DNA of 64,000 nt, taken from the NCBI GenBank assembly GCA_947447525.1, contig CANFJL010000005.1:117119-181118 (forward strand). Reading direction: 5' to 3'. Source of the stretch: Flavobacteriales bacterium (GTDB taxonomy: Bacteria > Bacteroidota > Bacteroidia > Flavobacteriales_D > Crocinitomicaceae). Shown one piece after another: positions 60,668 to 64,000 of this stretch. A program made the position numbers and the translations under genes. The stretch's first letter is position 1, and each line of letters opens with the position of its first letter. The notes below the pieces were generated by a model, which ran no database searches, was not told the DNA's origin, and was given only the letters and a program-made list of their open reading frames with translations.

Positions 60668-61774
60668 ATGATTGTAAACAACGAAATATACAGCCAACAT
60701 CACTACGAAATCAACATTGTTGAGTGCGCCCGTAAAGTGGTTCAAAAATTAAAGAATGAAGCCGAGAAAACCCAATTCAAAATTACTATTGAACAGTATG
60801 CGTTTAACCTAAAAATTGCCATTCAAGCATACAAACGCTCTATCAATTTTGACGTCAATGCTTCTGAAAATCATCGGAAACGTGCCTGCATCATATCTCC
60901 TACGCATCCAGCATTTGACTTTTGGTTGGCATTGCACTTGAGTATTGAAGATCCAGACGAAATTTCAATGTTATTGGACGCTTATCAAAACGGTGAGTTT
61001 GGAGACATTGATAATTTCATTGGTCATGTTCAATATTTAGTCATTAGAATCATGAAAGCCAATGTGTTATTTGGTTTTAGAGATCAAAAATTGGCTGTTA
61101 TCAATTGGGTTAGGGAAAAGAAAAACACAAAACAGATACATAGAATTGGTTTGGATGATGTAAAAGTTGTAATCAATGAAAATAATATAGAACAGTTACT
61201 TTATGTAGAAAATTTTATCGAGCAACGCATTGAAAATAAAAGCATCCAAAACAATTTCAATACTTTTAATACATACAATACCTACATAGATATTCCAAAT
61301 GAGGAAAAAAACGACGGAAGCAAACAGCCAAAGCGTACCAATAAAGTTAAAGAAAGTGCGGATAAAAGTATAAGAACCGAGCCTGAGTTTGACTTAATTC
61401 AGACATCATGCACATTTGAAAAAGCATTCAATCATTTTGAACAATTGACTAAAATAACCGATAGTAAAATGAATGCATTTCTTAGCAAGCAGGATATCGA
61501 GGACTTTTTATGTGCGAATTTCTATTTTGAGGAAAAAGAAAGGGTATACCCTGCAAAACCTCTTAACATTTCAATCGCTCAACGACATCTTAATCAATTG
61601 TTTTATGATTTCATGGTTTATTATGATTTCAAAACAACCTACGACAAATATGGTAATTACTTTGCCATATTAAAAAGGACATTTCAAAAACGGTATTACA
61701 ATACAGAATTCAATTCTTTCAAATCTAACTTCTCACGCAAATACGATAATTATCCGTTTAAGACTCTAAGGTAA
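60668..61774 (+). CDS. hypothetical protein, 368 aa
   Basis: A 368-residue protein with no signal or membrane segment. N-terminal part is helical (to about residue 200); a low-complexity Asn/Thr-rich stretch (FNTFNTYNTYIDIP) and a Lys-rich linker follow; the C-terminal part (about 250-368) is rich in aromatic residues. Position before an HTH gene in the second element suggests a replication or mobilisation role, but I do not recognise a family. First gene after the non-coding left end. Confidence 0.6.
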   Translation: MIVNNEIYSQHHYEINIVECARKVVQKLKNEAEKTQFKITIEQYAFNLKIAIQAYKRSINFDVNASENHRKRACIISPTHPAFDFWLALHLSIEDPDEISMLLDAYQNGEFGDIDNFIGHVQYLVIRIMKANVLFGFRDQKLAVINWVREKKNTKQIHRIGLDDVKVVINENNIEQLLYVENFIEQRIENKSIQNNFNTFNTYNTYIDIPNEEKNDGSKQPKRTNKVKESADKSIRTEPEFDLIQTSCTFEKAFNHFEQLTKITDSKMNAFLSKQDIEDFLCANFYFEEKERVYPAKPLNISIAQRHLNQLFYDFMVYYDFKTTYDKYGNYFAILKRTFQKRYYNTEFNSFKSNFSRKYDNYPFKTLR

Positions 61775-61808
61775 GTACGAAACGTACAAGAATTCGTACG
61801 AAACGTAC
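61775..61808. promoter_or_regulatory. two copies of GTACGAAACGTAC, 21 bp apart (candidate operators)
   Basis: Copies at 61775-61787 and 61796-61808 are identical, and each is an inverted repeat GTACG-AAA-CGTAC. The 21-bp period puts them on the same DNA face. They lie 60-94 bases before the HTH gene at 61869. A second inverted repeat (CAATTTTA-N8-TAAAATTG, 61838-61861) sits nearer to its start. Confidence 0.6.
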
Positions 61809-61868
61809 GACCACCAAATTTGAGCCTACATCATTCGCAATTTTAGAGAAATTTAAAATTGTCTAAAA

Positions 61869-62174
61869 ATGAAAAATGATTTACTGGTCACCCTCACCAC
61901 CACGGAACTTAGAACCCTCATTGGGGAAGTTCTCGAAGAAAAATTACGCCCTGTTCCGAGCCTACCAGAAGTAAGCAACGGTACCCCACTAATTAGCCGT
62001 ATAGAAGTAGCACGCCTATTTGGCGTGTCTAAAACAACGATTGATAAATGGCGTAGGCATCACGTTTTGCCACCTATTATTAAAATTGCTTCAAGGGTTT
62101 ACTTCTACAAGGATCAAATCCAGGAGAACCTTAAAAAAAGACAGCGCCAACCAAACCTTTTTATAAACCTTTAA
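61869..62174 (+). CDS. helix-turn-helix DNA-binding protein (excisionase/MerR-like)
   Basis: A 101-residue protein with a winged helix-turn-helix of the HTH_17 type (LISRIEVARLFGVSKTTIDKWRRHHVLPP) at about residues 42-92. Such proteins serve as excisionases or transcription regulators in mobile elements of this phylum. The operators upstream could be its own targets. Confidence 0.85.
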   Translation: MKNDLLVTLTTTELRTLIGEVLEEKLRPVPSLPEVSNGTPLISRIEVARLFGVSKTTIDKWRRHHVLPPIIKIASRVYFYKDQIQENLKKRQRQPNLFINL

Positions 62175-62184
62175 ATTTTTAGTT

Positions 62185-62550
62185 ATGAAAAAGATATATG
62201 CCCTACAGTGCAAATGTTGCAAAGAACCGTTCGAAACGACTCGTACGGATAAATTCTACAAGGATAAATCTCACCAGGTTCCCAAGAACAATGCGAACCA
62301 ATATGCGCAAAGCAAAAAAAAGAATGTTATGACGAAAGACTCGCTTCAAACCTACAAGATCTATGATGGTTTATTGAAAAATAATTCGAGTATACGAAAA
62401 TCGAAAGAATTTCTTAGGGGTGCTGGTGCAATTTTAGGATTATATTCTTACACTGATTTAGTTGATAATGTACCCGTTCAATTTCTATTCGATATCGCCA
62501 TCATTCCAGATGAAACCCATATAACCCTTAAAAGAAAACAACATGCTTGA
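62185..62550 (+). CDS. hypothetical protein, 121 aa
   Basis: A 121-residue protein with Cys residues near the N-terminus (LQCKCCKEPFETT) that might bind a metal, followed by a basic middle part. Eight-base overlap with the next gene. Unknown function. Confidence 0.55.
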   Translation: MKKIYALQCKCCKEPFETTRTDKFYKDKSHQVPKNNANQYAQSKKKNVMTKDSLQTYKIYDGLLKNNSSIRKSKEFLRGAGAILGLYSYTDLVDNVPVQFLFDIAIIPDETHITLKRKQHA

Positions 62551-62761
62551 AATCGGAGATTATAAATTGGTTAATAATTCTTTCTCGGTAACCAATACCA
62601 TTGCTGAAAATACCATTCTTAAGAAAGACAATTCAACACTGAGCAAATTGCTTATTGTTGCTGTAATAATCGGCGGAATCGTTCTTTATGTACACCTTAT
62701 GAATAAAAATAAAATACCTAACATCACTGTTCCAAAGGTGCGCCAACAGGCTGAGGACTAA
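62543..62761 (+). CDS. small membrane protein, 72 aa
   Basis: A 72-residue protein with one helix (about residues 36-52, LLIVAVIIGGIVLYVHLM). Short C-terminal tail of about 20 residues. Overlaps the upstream gene by eight bases. Unknown function. Confidence 0.6.
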   Translation: MLEIGDYKLVNNSFSVTNTIAENTILKKDNSTLSKLLIVAVIIGGIVLYVHLMNKNKIPNITVPKVRQQAED

Positions 62762-62874
62762 TACGTTCGATAATACTTAAGTAATTAGGCGATTATAGTA
62801 GTGTAAACAGAAACATTAATGAAAAATATCAAATAGTTGGTCTATATGCACTTGATGTTTTATGCCAAAGTAAT

Positions 62875-62896
62875 AAAGTGGTCTCGAGACCACTTT
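62875..62896. repeat. 22-bp perfect palindrome
   Basis: Arm AAAGTGGTCTC and its complement, with no spacer. It lies in the 337-base stretch (62762-63098) between genes, which otherwise shows only short repeats (AAGTCAA) and a hairpin TCCTAATTTGC (63022-63032) with GCATAATTAGGA (63048-63059). It could be a terminator stem or an operator. Confidence 0.7.
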
Positions 62897-63098
62897 TGAA
62901 CGTTTTTCTGCTTGATTTGCCGGATGATGTACTCGCTTGATAATCCAAGTCAAAACCGAAATCTACTCGAAAAAATAGTTTGACAACTCAAGTCAATGAT
63001 TTGGCTAAGTCATTCAAAAAGTCCTAATTTGCAGGCGAATTATTAAAGCATAATTAGGATTTTGATTTTGGTCCAGATGAAAATTTTTTGAGGAAACC

Positions 63099-64000
63099 AT
63101 GGCGATATTAAAATCCTGCGAAATTGATTTTAATAATCCACCGATAAAGCCTGAACCACTCATTACCATAAATGAAGTAACCATTGGCTCTCCAGGAAAC
63201 TTGCTTTGCATTACAGGAAGCGAAGGCAGCGGAAAAACAAACTACCTGGGCGGTTTAATTTCAGGCGTAATTCGTAAAGACGGTGATGTGATTGATACCT
63301 TGGGAACGGAAATAAAAAACAACACAACAGGAAATGCCGTGTTGGTTTATGATACTGAACAATCCGAAGACCAGCTGTTTAAAAACCTCACGTTTATTTT
63401 GAAAAGAGCCAATTTAGATTTTCCACCTACCTGGTTTAAAGCCTATTGCCTGGTTGGTATGTCGCGTAAGGAACGGATGCAAGTTATTTTTCAAAGCATG
63501 GATCGGTTTTATTACGAATACAGCGGCATACACATGGTAGTGATTGACGGTATTGCTGATTTAATTGCTGGTGTAAACGATGAAACACAATCGGTGGAAT
63601 TGGTGGAAGAACTTTTTAGGCTTGCAGGTATTTACAAAACCTGTATTGTAAGCGTATTGCACCTTAGTCCCAGCGGTATGAAACTAAGAGGGCATCTAGG
63701 TTCAGAGATACAACGTAAAGCCGCTGGCATACTTTCTATTGAAAAGGAAGACAACACCAATACCAGCGTGGTAAAAGCTTTAAAAGTTAGAGACGGCAGC
63801 CCACTTGATGTGCCGTTAATACAATTTGGTTGGAATAAAGAATTAAACCGACACGTTTTTTTAGGTGAAAAAAGTAAAGCCGATAGTGAAGCCCGAAAAA
63901 TGGAAGACCTGGCAAGTACGGCACGTGATATTTTTAGCTCCAAACAATCTTACAGCTACCAGGATTTGATAAAAGCCATCATGGATTTGCTGTATGTAAA
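63099..64000 (+). CDS. RepA-like AAA ATPase, N-terminal part (runs off the window)
   Basis: Frame open from the ATG at 63099 to the end of the window (about 300 residues). Walker A GSEGSGKTNY is near residue 40, Walker B MVVIDGIADL near residue 145, with DTEQSEDQLF between. Typical of RepA/DnaB-like hexameric ATPases of the AAA_25 type in plasmids and integrative elements. In-frame stop at 63078-63080 rules out an upstream extension. Its base composition is visibly richer in GC than the island genes. Confidence 0.8.
   Translation, partial: MAILKSCEIDFNNPPIKPEPLITINEVTIGSPGNLLCITGSEGSGKTNYLGGLISGVIRKDGDVIDTLGTEIKNNTTGNAVLVYDTEQSEDQLFKNLTFILKRANLDFPPTWFKAYCLVGMSRKERMQVIFQSMDRFYYEYSGIHMVVIDGIADLIAGVNDETQSVELVEELFRLAGIYKTCIVSVLHLSPSGMKLRGHLGSEIQRKAAGILSIEKEDNTNTSVVKALKVRDGSPLDVPLIQFGWNKELNRHVFLGEKSKADSEARKMEDLASTARDIFSSKQSYSYQDLIKAIMDLLYV

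Larger units (their letters stand above)
60241..64000 (+). mobile_element. second mobile element, tandem to the first (left part only)
   Basis: Starts at the shared att copy. Carries a tRNA-proximal terminator like that of the first island, a recombinase-like core at 60400-60426, an HTH gene with paired operators, small unknown genes and a RepA-like ATPase. The right end and its integrase, if any, lie outside the window. Its base composition near 63.1-64 kb is richer in GC than the first 60 kb. Confidence 0.65.

Overview
The window is chromosomal DNA of an AT-rich member of the Bacteroidota, probably Flavobacteriales or a close order. The evidence is a type IX secretion pair (PorV-like protein plus a C25-peptidase sortase with a C-terminal sorting domain), a two-step TonB-dependent receptor with a carboxypeptidase-like N-terminal domain, an LA_2272-type surface-repeat protein, Bacteroidota promoters (TTG or TTTG, about 19 bases, TAnnTTTG) and few Shine-Dalgarno sites. 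No rRNA or CRISPR array is present. The genus cannot be fixed from this sequence.

Positions 1-46.6 kb are ordinary chromosome. From left to right they hold: an LptF/G permease with tgt; a glycosyltransferase, sigma factor and rsmG on the plus strand; a long minus-strand run (anmK, Glu/Leu dehydrogenase, nhaD, ExbB fragment, exbB, exbD, TonB-like, folC, apaG); an acyl-CoA dehydrogenase; a tightly overlapping seven-gene light and oxidative-stress operon (ECF sigma factor, crtI, crtB, idi, queD-like, photolyase, peroxiredoxin) under a perfect 19-bp palindrome; tyrosine catabolism (hmgA, hppD); the translation cluster rplM-rpsI-rpsB-tsf with pyrH-frr; lipid and purine genes (pssA, purS); the porV/porU2 pair; lpxD with an RsbU-type phosphatase; L31; a Sua5-type enzyme; a LuxR-type response regulator; a TonB-dependent receptor; tRNA-His; a DUF1573 lipoprotein and an MBL hydrolase.

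At 46.6 kb tRNA-Asp is the target of a 13.6-kb genomic island (46680-60257). It is bounded by a 17-bp direct repeat of the tRNA 3' end, has a 28-bp direct repeat just inside each end, and carries an IntDOT-like tyrosine integrase next to the right end. Its cargo is a helix-turn-helix regulator, a one-polypeptide type IIG restriction-modification enzyme translationally coupled to a DUF2971 protein, a ParB-domain/DNA-methyltransferase fusion, a putative HUH endonuclease beside strong stem-loops, a catalytic-domain-only tyrosine recombinase, and about eight proteins I do not recognise.

A second element begins immediately to the right (60258 to beyond 64000). It has its own tRNA-proximal terminator resembling the one right of tRNA-Asp, a recombinase-core-like inverted repeat, paired GTACGAAACGTAC operators before an HTH gene, small unknown genes and the start of a RepA-like AAA ATPase. 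The two elements therefore look like a tandem array at one tRNA. The best leads for undescribed biology are the restriction-enzyme/DUF2971 pair, the HUH-like gene with its hairpins and putative small RNA, a G-rich phased array next to the integrase, and the carotenoid-operon palindrome.
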